DNA of 64,000 bases from Verrucomicrobiota bacterium. Its GTDB lineage: Bacteria > Verrucomicrobiota > Verrucomicrobiia > Limisphaerales > JACRJZ01. A program made the translations under genes and the position numbers. Below, one piece after another: positions 24,945 through 32,795 of the stretch. The stretch's first letter is position 1, and the number at the start of each line of letters is the position of its first letter. Location: contig JACRJZ010000085.1 of the NCBI GenBank assembly GCA_016219875.1, forward strand, positions 17,654-81,653, in the 5' to 3' direction. The notes under the pieces are model-generated. The model was not told the origin of the DNA. It searched no databases and saw nothing but the letters and a program-made list of their open reading frames with translations.

Positions 24945-26069
24945 ATGAGCAACGACGCCAACAGCACGCCGGAGAATGGCTCTGGCTATCTTGAACTGTC
25001 GGAAAAGGGCTTCGGCTTCCTCCGGACCTCCGACAACCACTTCTGTCCGAAGCCGGCGGACGTCTTTGTCACGCCGGACACCATCAAACGGTGCTTCCTG
25101 CGCGAGGGCGCCCACATTGAGGGCACGTTGCAGCCGCCGCATCGCGGCACCAGCGCCCAGCTCAAAAGCCCGGACAAGGTCAATGGCATTCTGTTCTCGG
25201 AGTACACCAAGACCGTGCGCTTCGAGAACCTCACCACCATCGATCCCATCGAGAAAATCCAGCTCGAGACGGCGTCCGACCTGATTGAGACGCGGATCAT
25301 TGATCTCGTCACGCCCATCGGCAAGGGCACGCGCGGCCTCATTGTCGCCCCGCCGCGCACGGGCAAGACCACCATCCTCAAACAGATCTCCAACGCCGTC
25401 ACGACGAACCATCCCGATGTGCATGTCATGGTGCTGCTCATTGACGAGCGCCCCGAGGAAGTCACCGACTTCCAACGTTCCGTGAAGGCCGAAGTGGTTG
25501 CTTCCTCGAACGACCAGGACCTGGAAACCCACGTCCGCCTTTCGCGCTTCATGATCGAGCGCTGTCGCCGCGAAGTGGAAGCCGGCAAGGACGTGTTCGT
25601 GCTGCTCGACTCCATCACCCGCGTCGCCCGCGCTTACAACAGCGTCCACGGCGGCAGCGGGCGCACCATGACCGGCGGCGTGGATGCGCGGGCGCTGGAA
25701 ATTCCGCGCAAGATGTTCGCCTCCGCCCGCAAGATCGAAGGCGGCGGGTCCATGACCATCATCGCAACCGCGCTGGTCGATACCGGCTCCCGCATGGACG
25801 AACTGATTTTCCAGGAGTTCAAGGGCACCGGCAACATGGAGTTGATCCTCGACCGCAAGCTCTCCGACCGCCGTTTGTTCCCCGCGCTCGACATCCCGAA
25901 GAGCGGCACGCGCAAAGAGGAGAAGCTCTTTCCCCCGAAGCACATTGAAGCCGTCCGCAAGCTCCGCCGCATGATGGTGGACCTAAACCCCGTCGAGGCG
26001 ATGGAAACGCTGGTCCAGGCGTGCAAGAAGCACAAGACGAACGACGAGTTGCTGTCGAAGCTGGCGTGA
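24945..26069 (+). CDS. rho: Transcription termination factor Rho, short form
   Basis: 374 aa from ATG at 24945 (MSNDANSTPENGSGYLELSE). Hexameric RNA-dependent ATPase that ends transcription. Cold-shock-like RNA-binding domain at about 14-90 (GYLELSEKGFGFLR, DVFVTPDTIKR). Walker A APPRTGKTT (G140-K141-T142), Walker B VMVLLIDERPEEVTD, Q-loop/R-loop region SGRTMTGGVDARAL and LILDRKLSDRRLFPA. The N-terminal Rho_N helix domain found in E. coli Rho (419 aa) is absent. Upstream frame extension to about 24846 reads unlikely sequence. Confidence 0.96.
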   Translation: MSNDANSTPENGSGYLELSEKGFGFLRTSDNHFCPKPADVFVTPDTIKRCFLREGAHIEGTLQPPHRGTSAQLKSPDKVNGILFSEYTKTVRFENLTTIDPIEKIQLETASDLIETRIIDLVTPIGKGTRGLIVAPPRTGKTTILKQISNAVTTNHPDVHVMVLLIDERPEEVTDFQRSVKAEVVASSNDQDLETHVRLSRFMIERCRREVEAGKDVFVLLDSITRVARAYNSVHGGSGRTMTGGVDARALEIPRKMFASARKIEGGGSMTIIATALVDTGSRMDELIFQEFKGTGNMELILDRKLSDRRLFPALDIPKSGTRKEEKLFPPKHIEAVRKLRRMMVDLNPVEAMETLVQACKKHKTNDELLSKLA

Positions 26070-26166
26070 AGACTCCGGAGCCCCTCCGCTGTTGACAACC
26101 CCTGAAAGGTTCCGCAGCTTGACGCCATGACAACGCGAGCCCGCATCTCTCACCGCGGGCGTAGCA

Positions 26167-26243
26167 GCATATCGGCAAAGCGCCGCCCTTCTCCATTTCA
26201 GGCGCAAAGAGTGTGGCGCTCTGCCGAGACGCTGCTACACCCG
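26167..26243. repeat. Family VI inverted repeat, copy a
   Basis: Ends TAGCAGCATATCGGCAAAGC and GCTCTGCCGAGACGCTGCTA are imperfect inverses around a short core. The same CGGCAGAGCGCCGC / GCGGCGCTCTGCCG ends occur at 39122-39195. Confidence 0.8.
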
Positions 26244-26272
26244 CGAGGTTCCGAAAACGACTCCCTCTACCG

Positions 26273-26372
26273 AGCCTCTTTCAAAACCGTAGCAGCCGAC
26301 GTGAGGAGGCTCTGTTTCCCTTGTAGTTTGAGCCTCCTCACGTCGGCTGCTACCGAGTTTTGGAATTGCCTC
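26273..26372. repeat. Family II palindromic element, copy b
   Basis: Outer GAGCCTCTTTCAAAACC, then GTAGCAGCCGACGTGAGGAG, a short core, and the exact inverse CTCCTCACGTCGGCTGCTAC, closed by a GTTTTGGAATTGCCTC flank. Confidence 0.9.
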
Positions 26373-26458
26373 TACTTGCTTTCGATTGCTGGGATGCGCG
26401 AATCCCTTCGCGAGGGGATGAACATGCCAACGGAGCAGTGCTCGCGAAGTCTTCCGTG

Positions 26459-27448
26459 GTGAAAGAACGTTCCGCTTCCCGCCCGCCCCTGGAGCGGATG
26501 TTGCGCATCCACCAGGCGATCCTCGGCGGCGGGCGCCCGAACGCTACCACGCTCGCCACCGAACTGGAGGTCAGCGTCAAGACCATTGCTCGCGACATCG
26601 AGTTCATGCGCGACCGGATGAACTTGCCGATCGCCTACGACACCCGGCAGTTCGGCTATTTCTACACCGAACCGGTCAGTTCCTTTCCCTCGCTCCAGAT
26701 CACGGAAGGCGAACTGTTTGCCCTGCTGGTCGCGGAGAAAGCCCTGCAACAGTACCGCGGCACCAACTTCGAGAAACCACTCGTCAGCGCCTTCAAGAAA
26801 ATGGCCGGGGCACTGCCGGACACGGTCTCGCTGAACCTCGCGGACTGGGACCGGACGATTTCCTTCCGCATCAGCGCGGAACCGGTCCTGAACCTGGAAA
26901 TCTTCGACGCCCTGGCCCGGGCCGCCGCGCAAAAGCGCCAGCTTCGGCTGCTCTACCGCAAGCCCGGCCGCACGCAGACCGAGGAGCGCATCGTGGATCC
27001 GTATCACTTGGCGAACATCAACGGCGAGTGGTTTCTCTTTGCCTTCGATCACCTGCGGCAGGACATCCGCACGTTCGTTCCGGCGCGCATCAAAGAGATC
27101 GCCCAGACCGGCAAGACGTTCCTCCGCCCGCAAAAGTTCTCCTTGGAGAAGCGGCTGCGGGACAGCTTTGGCGTCCATTCGGGCCACGGCGAATTCCAGG
27201 TCGTCATTCGCTTCACCGAAGAAGTGGCGGACTATGTCCGCGAGAAACGCTGGCATCCGTCGCAACAACTCCGCGAGTTGCCCAAGGGCGGCGTGGAACT
27301 GCGGCTGAAGCTCTCGAGCCTCGCGGAGATCAAGCGCTGGGTGCTGGGCTGGGCCGGGGAAGCGCAAGTCGTGCGCCCGCGCGAGCTGGCCGCGGCGGTG
27401 GAGGCCGCGGCGCGGCACATCCTGCAGCGTTCCCGCGCCGGCTCGTGA
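26459..27448 (+). CDS. WYL-domain transcriptional regulator (YafY/DeoR-like)
   Basis: About 329 aa from GTG at 26459; TTG/ATG-type starts up to 26360 are possible but run through family II repeat. N-terminal HTH (LERMLRIHQAILGG, ATTLATELEVSVKTIARDIE) reads like HTH_11. The WYL domain follows (about 170-250: LRLLYRKPGRTQTEERIVDP, YHLANINGEWFLFAFDH, RTFVPARIKEI) and a WCX C-terminal extension (VVIRFTEEVADYVREKRWHP). WYL regulators sense nucleic-acid or small-molecule ligands; some control phage defence, others metabolism. The stop overlaps a GTG start of ubiE (GTGA). Confidence 0.9.
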   Translation: MKERSASRPPLERMLRIHQAILGGGRPNATTLATELEVSVKTIARDIEFMRDRMNLPIAYDTRQFGYFYTEPVSSFPSLQITEGELFALLVAEKALQQYRGTNFEKPLVSAFKKMAGALPDTVSLNLADWDRTISFRISAEPVLNLEIFDALARAAAQKRQLRLLYRKPGRTQTEERIVDPYHLANINGEWFLFAFDHLRQDIRTFVPARIKEIAQTGKTFLRPQKFSLEKRLRDSFGVHSGHGEFQVVIRFTEEVADYVREKRWHPSQQLRELPKGGVELRLKLSSLAEIKRWVLGWAGEAQVVRPRELAAAVEAAARHILQRSRAGS

Positions 27449-27462
27449 ACGCCGTCCCGCGC

Positions 27463-28194
27463 ATGGCGAACAAGTTCTACGATCCGGGCGAACGGCGGGC
27501 CGCGAAGGTCGGCGACCTTTTTGGCGCCATCGCGTCGCGCTATGACCTGATCAACGATCTGCAAAGCTTCTGGCTGCATCGCCTCTGGAAACTCCGCCTA
27601 GTCAAGCTGGCTGCGGTCGGGCCGGGCCAACGCGCGCTCGATCTCTGTTGCGGCACCGGGGACGTGGCGTTCCGCTTGGCGCGCACGGGAGCGGAAGTCG
27701 TCGGTCTCGATTTCAGCGAAGCCATGCTCACGGTCGCGCGCGCGAGGTTCAAAGTTCAAGGTTCAAAGTTCAAAGCCGGACGCGGGCCGCAATTCATGCA
27801 AGGCGACGCCATGCAGACAGCGTTTCCCGGCGCGCACTTCGATGCTGTGACCGTCGCCTACGGACTGCGCAACCTTTCTTCGTGGGAAGCGGGCTTGCGC
27901 GAAATGTGGCGCGTGGCCAAGCCGGGGGGGCGCTTGCTCGTGCTGGACTTCGGCCGGCCGGACAACGTGGCGTGGCGTCGGCTCTACTTCGCCTATCTGC
28001 GTTGGTGCGTGCCGCTGTTCGGCAGACTCTTCTGCGGCGATGCCGAGCTTTACGCTTACATCCTCGAATCACTCCATCACTATCCGGCCCAGCACGGCGT
28101 GGCGGCCAAGATGCGTGAACTCGGTTGCGCGGAGGTCCGGATCATCCCTCTGCTCGGTGGCGTGATGACGATCAACGCGGGCGTGAAGCCGTGA
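27463..28194 (+). CDS. ubiE: Demethylmenaquinone/ubiquinone C-methyltransferase
   Basis: 243 aa from ATG at 27463; GTG at 27445 overlapping the WYL stop is an alternative. SAM-dependent C-methylation of the quinone ring, a late step in menaquinone synthesis. KVGDLFGAIASRYDLINDLQ, motif I ALDLCCGTGDVAF, VVGLDFSEAML, VTVAYGLRNLS and GGRLLVLDFGRP are family signatures; YYILESLHHYPAQHG-like LESLHHYPAQHGVAAKM is typical. The segment RFKVQGSKFK (about residues 96-105) is encoded by four heptanucleotides at 27747-27774 in a loop before the GDAMQ motif. Confidence 0.95.
   Translation: MANKFYDPGERRAAKVGDLFGAIASRYDLINDLQSFWLHRLWKLRLVKLAAVGPGQRALDLCCGTGDVAFRLARTGAEVVGLDFSEAMLTVARARFKVQGSKFKAGRGPQFMQGDAMQTAFPGAHFDAVTVAYGLRNLSSWEAGLREMWRVAKPGGRLLVLDFGRPDNVAWRRLYFAYLRWCVPLFGRLFCGDAELYAYILESLHHYPAQHGVAAKMRELGCAEVRIIPLLGGVMTINAGVKP
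27747..27774. repeat. Heptanucleotide array inside ubiE, 4 units
   Basis: Units GTTCAAA, GTTCAAG, GTTCAAA, GTTCAAA, read in frame as part of the ubiE protein. Confidence 0.92.
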
Positions 28195-28222
28195 GGGTCT
28201 GGGGTTCAGCTCCTGGTCCCGC

Positions 28223-28310
28223 GGAAATGACGTGCCCGGCCCGGTGAGGGCACCGGGCCTACAGGGCCGCGCGAGAGCTGTAGGCCGGGTCCCCAGACCC
28301 GGCGATTTGG
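28223..28310. repeat. Family V repeat, copy b
   Basis: Inverse-oriented near copy of 15641-15725, lying between the convergent ubiE and VWA genes, where it could also act as a structured 3' end. Confidence 0.85.
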
Positions 28311-28316
28311 GTCAGT

Positions 28317-29771
28317 TCACTTCCCGTCCAGCGACAAACCCCGCGTGATCAGGCTGTGCTCCGGCATGCGATGCCGCTTGCGCCAAAAGAGAACCCCCAC
28401 CCCGAGAGCGGCGAGGACGCAACCAAATCCAGACAACGCCATCACCAGCCAACTCGGAGAAGGAGGCGTGGCGGCCGGGGTGGGCGAGGACGCAGCCGCG
28501 CTTCCGTCAACCGGAGCAGCCTCAATCGTGGCCATAGACAAAGGGACGATCACGGGAGGTTCCGAAGTTGTCGATGTTGCTGACGTTGGAGCCGCAGTGC
28601 TAGTGGGCGGGAGGCTGGTCAGGGTTCCGGACACAGCCTGGTTCGTGACCAGGACCACCGACGTTGGAACGGACGGCAAAGGAGAGTTGGACGGCGGCGC
28701 GGACGGAACCGGCTCCGGCTTGGTTGCGAGTCGCGGAGGTGGCGGGTCCGATTTCGCCAACGCTTCGTGTGTCGGAGACTCGCTGGGTCGGACGCTGGGT
28801 CCGTGCTGGTTGGTCGCGGCCTTGACCGGCTGTGCGGGAACCGCGGCCAACTTCGTGGACTCCGGTGGCACGTTGGCGCGGGCCGGCTTGGGTTGTCCGA
28901 GTTCGCGCGCTTCAGCCGGTTGCGCCGGGGTCGGGTTGGTGCTGGCAGCCGGGCTGGGCACAGCGGCGGCAATCTTCGCTGGCTGGACCGGGTCCGTTTT
29001 CCGCGCAGGACCGGCTTCGACTGCTTCCTGCGGTGCGTTCGTTTGGAGTGGAGCCGCCAATGGCAGCGCCGGCGAGCTAGGCTGGAGTTGAGAGATGACG
29101 GGTTCGGCGGGCGGAGGCGATGTCGGCGGAGCGGGCAGGGGAACGAGCATCTCCGGCGAGTTCACTCCCCACTTGGTGAGATCGCCGCCCTGGGCGACCA
29201 ACGCAATGACGATGGGCTTTCGGGCCGCGCGCATTTCCGGCCCGACGCGCTTCATCGCCACGTTGATGCTCGCATCGTGGCGGGTACCGCGGATTGCGTC
29301 CTCGCCATCGGTGACGATGAGGATCGTGACATCTCGTGTGGCTCGGACCACGGCTTGCACGTCGGCGATGAGCACGCTGAAGCGGCCCTGGCGTTCGCAC
29401 CGTTGCTTCTTCAGGTGGGCCGACGCTTTCGCTGCCAACGCGTGTTTCTGCGCATCGGTCCACACTTGCATCGGATAGCCGGCATCGACGCTCGTGTCGA
29501 AGGTCCACAAGCCAAACGTGTCTCCGTCGTGCAGCCATCCGTCCAGTCCGTTCGTCAACATCTGCGCCACCGCCTCCTGGGCCTGGACCTTAAGGCGGTC
29601 CATCGAGAACGTGGTATCGACGACGAAAAGAAACCGACCCGGGACGGCCGCTTCCGCGGCGAGCCCAGGGACGGGCAGCGACAGAAAAGCAAGTGCTCCG
29701 GCCAGCAGAACGCTGAGCCGCATGGCAGCCGGCCTGAATTTCAGCCGGCCAGAATCTGTTCCCAGGCGCAT
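28317..29771 (-). CDS. Exported VWA-domain protein with C-terminal membrane anchor
   Basis: 484 aa from ATG at 29771; ATG at 29723 (MRLSVLLAGALAFLSLPVPG) is a good alternative signal-peptide start. The VWA domain follows the signal peptide (FLFVVDTTFSMDRLK, a DxTxS-type MIDAS; ILIVTDGEDAIRG supplies the later Asp). Then comes a long Pro/Ala/Thr-rich spacer, and a transmembrane helix near the end (WLVMALSGFGCVLAALGVGV) followed by basic residues WRKRHRMP. Probably a periplasmic or surface protein-binding module on a flexible stalk. It diverges from the histidine kinase gene. Confidence 0.85.
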   Translation of the reverse strand: MRLGTDSGRLKFRPAAMRLSVLLAGALAFLSLPVPGLAAEAAVPGRFLFVVDTTFSMDRLKVQAQEAVAQMLTNGLDGWLHDGDTFGLWTFDTSVDAGYPMQVWTDAQKHALAAKASAHLKKQRCERQGRFSVLIADVQAVVRATRDVTILIVTDGEDAIRGTRHDASINVAMKRVGPEMRAARKPIVIALVAQGGDLTKWGVNSPEMLVPLPAPPTSPPPAEPVISQLQPSSPALPLAAPLQTNAPQEAVEAGPARKTDPVQPAKIAAAVPSPAASTNPTPAQPAEARELGQPKPARANVPPESTKLAAVPAQPVKAATNQHGPSVRPSESPTHEALAKSDPPPPRLATKPEPVPSAPPSNSPLPSVPTSVVLVTNQAVSGTLTSLPPTSTAAPTSATSTTSEPPVIVPLSMATIEAAPVDGSAAASSPTPAATPPSPSWLVMALSGFGCVLAALGVGVLFWRKRHRMPEHSLITRGLSLDGK

Positions 29772-29839
29772 GGGCACCGGACTTTGTATCGGCACAATGG
29801 CGGCAGGGGTTGAATCATGACCAGCGAGTCGCCAGGGCT

Positions 29840-29885
29840 GATTCAAGAAACACGCGGGCAGGCTGCCCGCGCTCCTTCTTGAATC
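29840..29885. promoter_or_regulatory. 46-base dyad in the VWA/kinase divergent region
   Basis: GATTCAAGAA at 29840-29849 is answered exactly by TTCTTGAATC at 29876-29885, with a second inner palindrome GCGGGCAGGCTGCCCGC at 29854-29870. GCGAGTCGC occurs on both sides (near 29824 and 29893). Its place between two divergent starts would suit an operator, but it may also be another dispersed repeat family. Confidence 0.45.
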
Positions 29886-29957
29886 CACCCTGAGCGAGTC
29901 GCTGACCGTGACTTTTGACACATGACGCGGCGGGCTGCGCACGGGTAGGATGCCGCC

Positions 29958-31289
29958 GTGAACGATTCCTCCGGTCACCACTCAACGCGGATCGTCGCGC
30001 AGGAGTTCCTCGCGACCGTCTGGCCGGTGTCGTTGCCCTCGGACTCGGAAATGCAGCGTCGGCAGAAACTCGCCGTCCGCGCGGGGCAACTGGCGATGGC
30101 GGTCATGGTCCTGGCGGCGGTGGCGGGAGCGATCGCGGCGGATTTCCGCCTGTGGTCCACCACCCGCATTGCCGCGCTGGCTTTGGTCGGAATCATCTAC
30201 ATCGTCTGGAGTCTCCACGGATTGCGGGACGCGGTGCGGTTTCTCTTGCTGGATCGTGGAGCGGCGACGATGTCCTTGTGGCGTCCGGGCCGGCGGGTGG
30301 GGGCCGTGCTTTACTTCGCGGTGCAACTGGGGCTGGCGGGCCTGCTCTACGGCCTGGGTGTGCAAGGGCGCGGCGGCCCGCTCCTGTGGCTGGTGCTGCT
30401 GCCGCCGGTGGCGCACAGCGTCATCTTGCTCCCGCGCTTCGGCATTGCCGTCGTCTCGCTGCTGACGATGGCGGTCATGGCCTTCGACCTCGTCTGGTGG
30501 TACGGCTGGGAACCGATTCCGAATGTGCTGCTGCAATTCTCCTTCGCGGTCTTGTTCACGCTGGTGTTCACTCTGCTGGCGGTCAGTTCAGAAAAGGCGC
30601 GCCAGGAAGTGCAGTGGCTGGCCGGCGAACTCGGTGACGCCAACCGCAAGCTCCGTGAATACGCCGTGCAGGCCGAGGAACTGGCCGCCACGCGCGAACG
30701 CAACCGCCTGGCCCGCGAAATCCACGACAGCCTCGGCCACTACCTGACCGTGGTGAACGTGCAAATCGAGGCCGCCCGCGCCGTGCGCGATCACGACCCG
30801 GTCCGCGCGCGCGACGCCCTGGACAAGGCGCAGGCGCTCACGCAGGAAGGCTTGCAGGAAATCCGCCGCTCGGTCGCCGCGTTGCGCGCCTCGCCGCTGG
30901 ACAACAAATCGCTGGCCGACGCGCTGCGGCAGATCGTGGACGAAAGCCGCGCCGCGGGTCTGGCGACGGAGATGCAGGTGCTCGGTGAAGCGCGGACGTT
31001 GTCACCGCAAGCGGAACTGACCCTTTACCGCGCCGGGCAGGAAGGTCTGACCAATGTGCGCAAGCACGCCGGCGTTCCGACGGCGCGGGTCGTCCTGGAT
31101 TTTCGCACGCCGGCGAAGGCGCGTTTGAGTGTCAGCGACGCGGGCGCGGGCGCGGCGCCCGGCGCGGAGGGCAAGGGCGGATTCGGTTTGCTCGGCGTGC
31201 GCGAGCGGACGCAGCTCTTGGGCGGCGAAGTGCGCGTGCGGACGACGCCCGGAGCGGGGTTCACCCTGGAAGTCGAGGTGCCGGGATGA
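29958..31289 (+). CDS. NarL-family sensor histidine kinase
   Basis: 443 aa from GTG at 29958. The N-terminus carries about six hydrophobic segments (about 43-62, 70-88, 116-134, 141-158, 161-180, 189-209) and no separate sensor domain, so sensing is likely by or near the membrane. The linker is a coiled coil (QWLAGELGDANRKLREYAVQ). HisKA_3 H-box REIHDSLGHYL with phospho-acceptor H256, then an HATPase (LYRAGQEGLTNVRKHAG N-box, VSDAGAG and GKGGFGLLGVRER G boxes). It pairs with the response regulator at 31635, with one small gene between. Confidence 0.93.
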   Translation: MNDSSGHHSTRIVAQEFLATVWPVSLPSDSEMQRRQKLAVRAGQLAMAVMVLAAVAGAIAADFRLWSTTRIAALALVGIIYIVWSLHGLRDAVRFLLLDRGAATMSLWRPGRRVGAVLYFAVQLGLAGLLYGLGVQGRGGPLLWLVLLPPVAHSVILLPRFGIAVVSLLTMAVMAFDLVWWYGWEPIPNVLLQFSFAVLFTLVFTLLAVSSEKARQEVQWLAGELGDANRKLREYAVQAEELAATRERNRLAREIHDSLGHYLTVVNVQIEAARAVRDHDPVRARDALDKAQALTQEGLQEIRRSVAALRASPLDNKSLADALRQIVDESRAAGLATEMQVLGEARTLSPQAELTLYRAGQEGLTNVRKHAGVPTARVVLDFRTPAKARLSVSDAGAGAAPGAEGKGGFGLLGVRERTQLLGGEVRVRTTPGAGFTLEVEVPG

Positions 31290-31384
31290 ACCCTCACTGG
31301 AAAGCAAACGAAGGCCATGAAACCGTCGCGGGCGGTGGGGTTTTTCAGTTGGCGAGGGGCAACGGGGAAAGCTAGCATCTGATT

Positions 31385-31588
31385 ATGAAGATTACAGACA
31401 TCAAGACTTTGGCCGAGCGCCAGCCCTTCCGGCCGTTCACCGTGCGGCTTAACAACGGCATCCAATACAGGTTCACGCAGCCGAGGGACTTTGGCGCTCC
31501 CAGGGACTATCACGTGATCGTTCATTTCGGCGAGTCACAACACGTGTCGATCGACACTGACAGTATCGTCGAACTCATCGAGGAGTAA
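31385..31588 (+). CDS. Small protein of unknown function, 67 aa
   Basis: ATG at 31385. MKITDIKTLAERQPFRPFTV, then RLNNGIQYRFTQPRDFG and HVIVHFGESQHVSIDTDSIV: alternating beta pattern of a small soluble protein, no Cys, no signal. The pattern (short regulator-like protein with RPFTVRLNNG) feels familiar from Planctomycetes/Verrucomicrobia hypothetical proteins, but I cannot name a family. It separates the histidine kinase from its regulator, and some of its sequence is less GC-rich than the flanks. Confidence 0.75.
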   Translation: MKITDIKTLAERQPFRPFTVRLNNGIQYRFTQPRDFGAPRDYHVIVHFGESQHVSIDTDSIVELIEE

Positions 31589-31634
31589 CCGGCAGGACAA
31601 TGCGTAGCAGAAACCAGCGTCATGCTTGACACGG

Positions 31635-32291
31635 ATGCCGAAGCCAATCCGAATCTTATTGGCGGATGACCAGGCCTTGTTTCGTGAAGGGCTTCGCACC
31701 TTGCTGTCGGTCCAGTCCACTCTCGAAATCGTGGGCGAGGCGGCCAACGGTGAAGAGGCCGTGCAGCGCGTGAAGACGCTCCAGCCGCAAGTCGTGTTGA
31801 TGGATTTGCGCATGCCCGTGCTGGGCGGCGTGGAAGCCACGCGTCGCGTGCGGGCCGCCGACCCTCGCTGCCAGGTCATCGTGCTGACCACGTTCGACGA
31901 TGACGAGGAGGTCTTCGACGCGCTCCGGGCCGGCGCGGTCGGCTATTTGTTGAAAGATGTGGCCTCGGAGAAACTGGTGGAAGCGATCCGCGCGGCGGCG
32001 CGTGGGGAATCGTTCCTGCAACCGTCCATTGCCGCCAAGGTGGTGGCGGAGTTTAGCCGGCTCTCGCGGGCGCGTCCCGTGGCCGCGCGCGCGCTGGTGG
32101 AACCGCTTTCCGACCGCGAGTGCGAAGTGCTGCGGCACCTCGCGCGCGGCATGAGTAACAAGGAGATTGCCACCGCGCTCGATCTCGCGGAGGGCACGGT
32201 GAAAAACCACATGACCAACATCCTCGGCAAACTCGGCGTCCTGGACCGCACCCAAGCCGCGCTCAAAGCCAGGGAACTGGGACTGCTCTGA
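31635..32291 (+). CDS. NarL/LuxR-family response regulator
   Basis: 218 aa from ATG at 31635; a TTG at 31626 is possible. REC domain: IRILLADDQALFREGL with acidic pair D11-D12, phospho-acceptor D57 in VVLMDLRMPVLGG, switch Thr in VIVLTTFDDDE, Lys in VGYLLKDV. LuxR-type HTH at the C-terminus (LSDRECEVLRHLARGMSNKE, then IATALDLAEGTVKNHMTNIL). It is the natural partner of the kinase at 29958. Targets are not visible. Confidence 0.95.
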   Translation: MPKPIRILLADDQALFREGLRTLLSVQSTLEIVGEAANGEEAVQRVKTLQPQVVLMDLRMPVLGGVEATRRVRAADPRCQVIVLTTFDDDEEVFDALRAGAVGYLLKDVASEKLVEAIRAAARGESFLQPSIAAKVVAEFSRLSRARPVAARALVEPLSDRECEVLRHLARGMSNKEIATALDLAEGTVKNHMTNILGKLGVLDRTQAALKARELGLL

Positions 32292-32338
32292 GGCGTAACG
32301 ATGCCGTCGAAAATCTTCACGGAAACGCTGCCAAGCAC

Positions 32339-32471
32339 GTAGGACAGGCGTCGCGCCTGTCTCCATCTTCCCACTTCTCGCTCACCGAAGAGTGACTTCC
32401 CCGACCGGGGAGATTCCCGTCGAGACTTTTCTTCCCTATAAAGCCAGAGACAGGCGCGACGCCTGTCCTAC
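32339..32471. repeat. Family IV inverted-repeat element
   Basis: GTAGGACAGGCGTCGCGCCT opens and AGGCGCGACGCCTGTCCTAC closes the element; these 20-base ends are near-perfect inverses, each also self-complementary. Interior about 85 bases, non-coding. Confidence 0.92.
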
Positions 32472-32597
32472 TGCATGGATCCGGCTGAGGCGATGGCAAC
32501 AACGAGTTCGCATGCCTCCAGAAGTTTCCGGCGCCATTGTGTCGTGGCCCGATGTGCGGACTGTGCAAAGTCCGCACAGGTCCCGCTTGCCCCAAGG

Positions 32598-32778
32598 CCC
32601 GCCGGGTCATCGCCGTTGAATTAAGGCCAGCGGCACAGCCAAGCCGACAGGTTCCTGCTCTTAATCTTGATCGTAATCTTAATCTCCCCAGCACTTCAGC
32701 GAGTAAGAGTAAGATCATGATTGCGATGAAGTGCCTACCGCCGTTGCTTAATTCAACGGCAGTGGCCCGCCGGGTTGG
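32598..32778. repeat. Family VII inverted-repeat element with hexanucleotide arrays
   Basis: Outer ends (about 27 bases) CCCGCCGGG...GCCGTTGAATTAA and their inverse. Inside, hexads TCTTAA/TCTTGA/TCGTAA/TCTTAA/TCTCCC at 32659-32688 and inverse-type GAGTAA/GAGTAA/GATCAT/GATTGC/GATGAA at 32701-32730. Confidence 0.85.
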
Positions 32779-32795
32779 GTGGGTGCCAACCTCGC

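Larger units (their letters stand above)
26070..26458. other. Repeat-filled gap between rho and the WYL regulator
   Basis: 389 bases containing family VI copy a (26167-26243) followed by family II copy b (26273-26372). No gene seen, unless the WYL gene starts upstream at 26360. Confidence 0.7.
32292..32795. other. 504-base gap made of two inverted-repeat elements
   Basis: Contains family IV (32339-32471), a short linker with ATGTGCGGACTGTGCAAAGT, and family VII (32598-32778). No gene seen. Confidence 0.8.
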
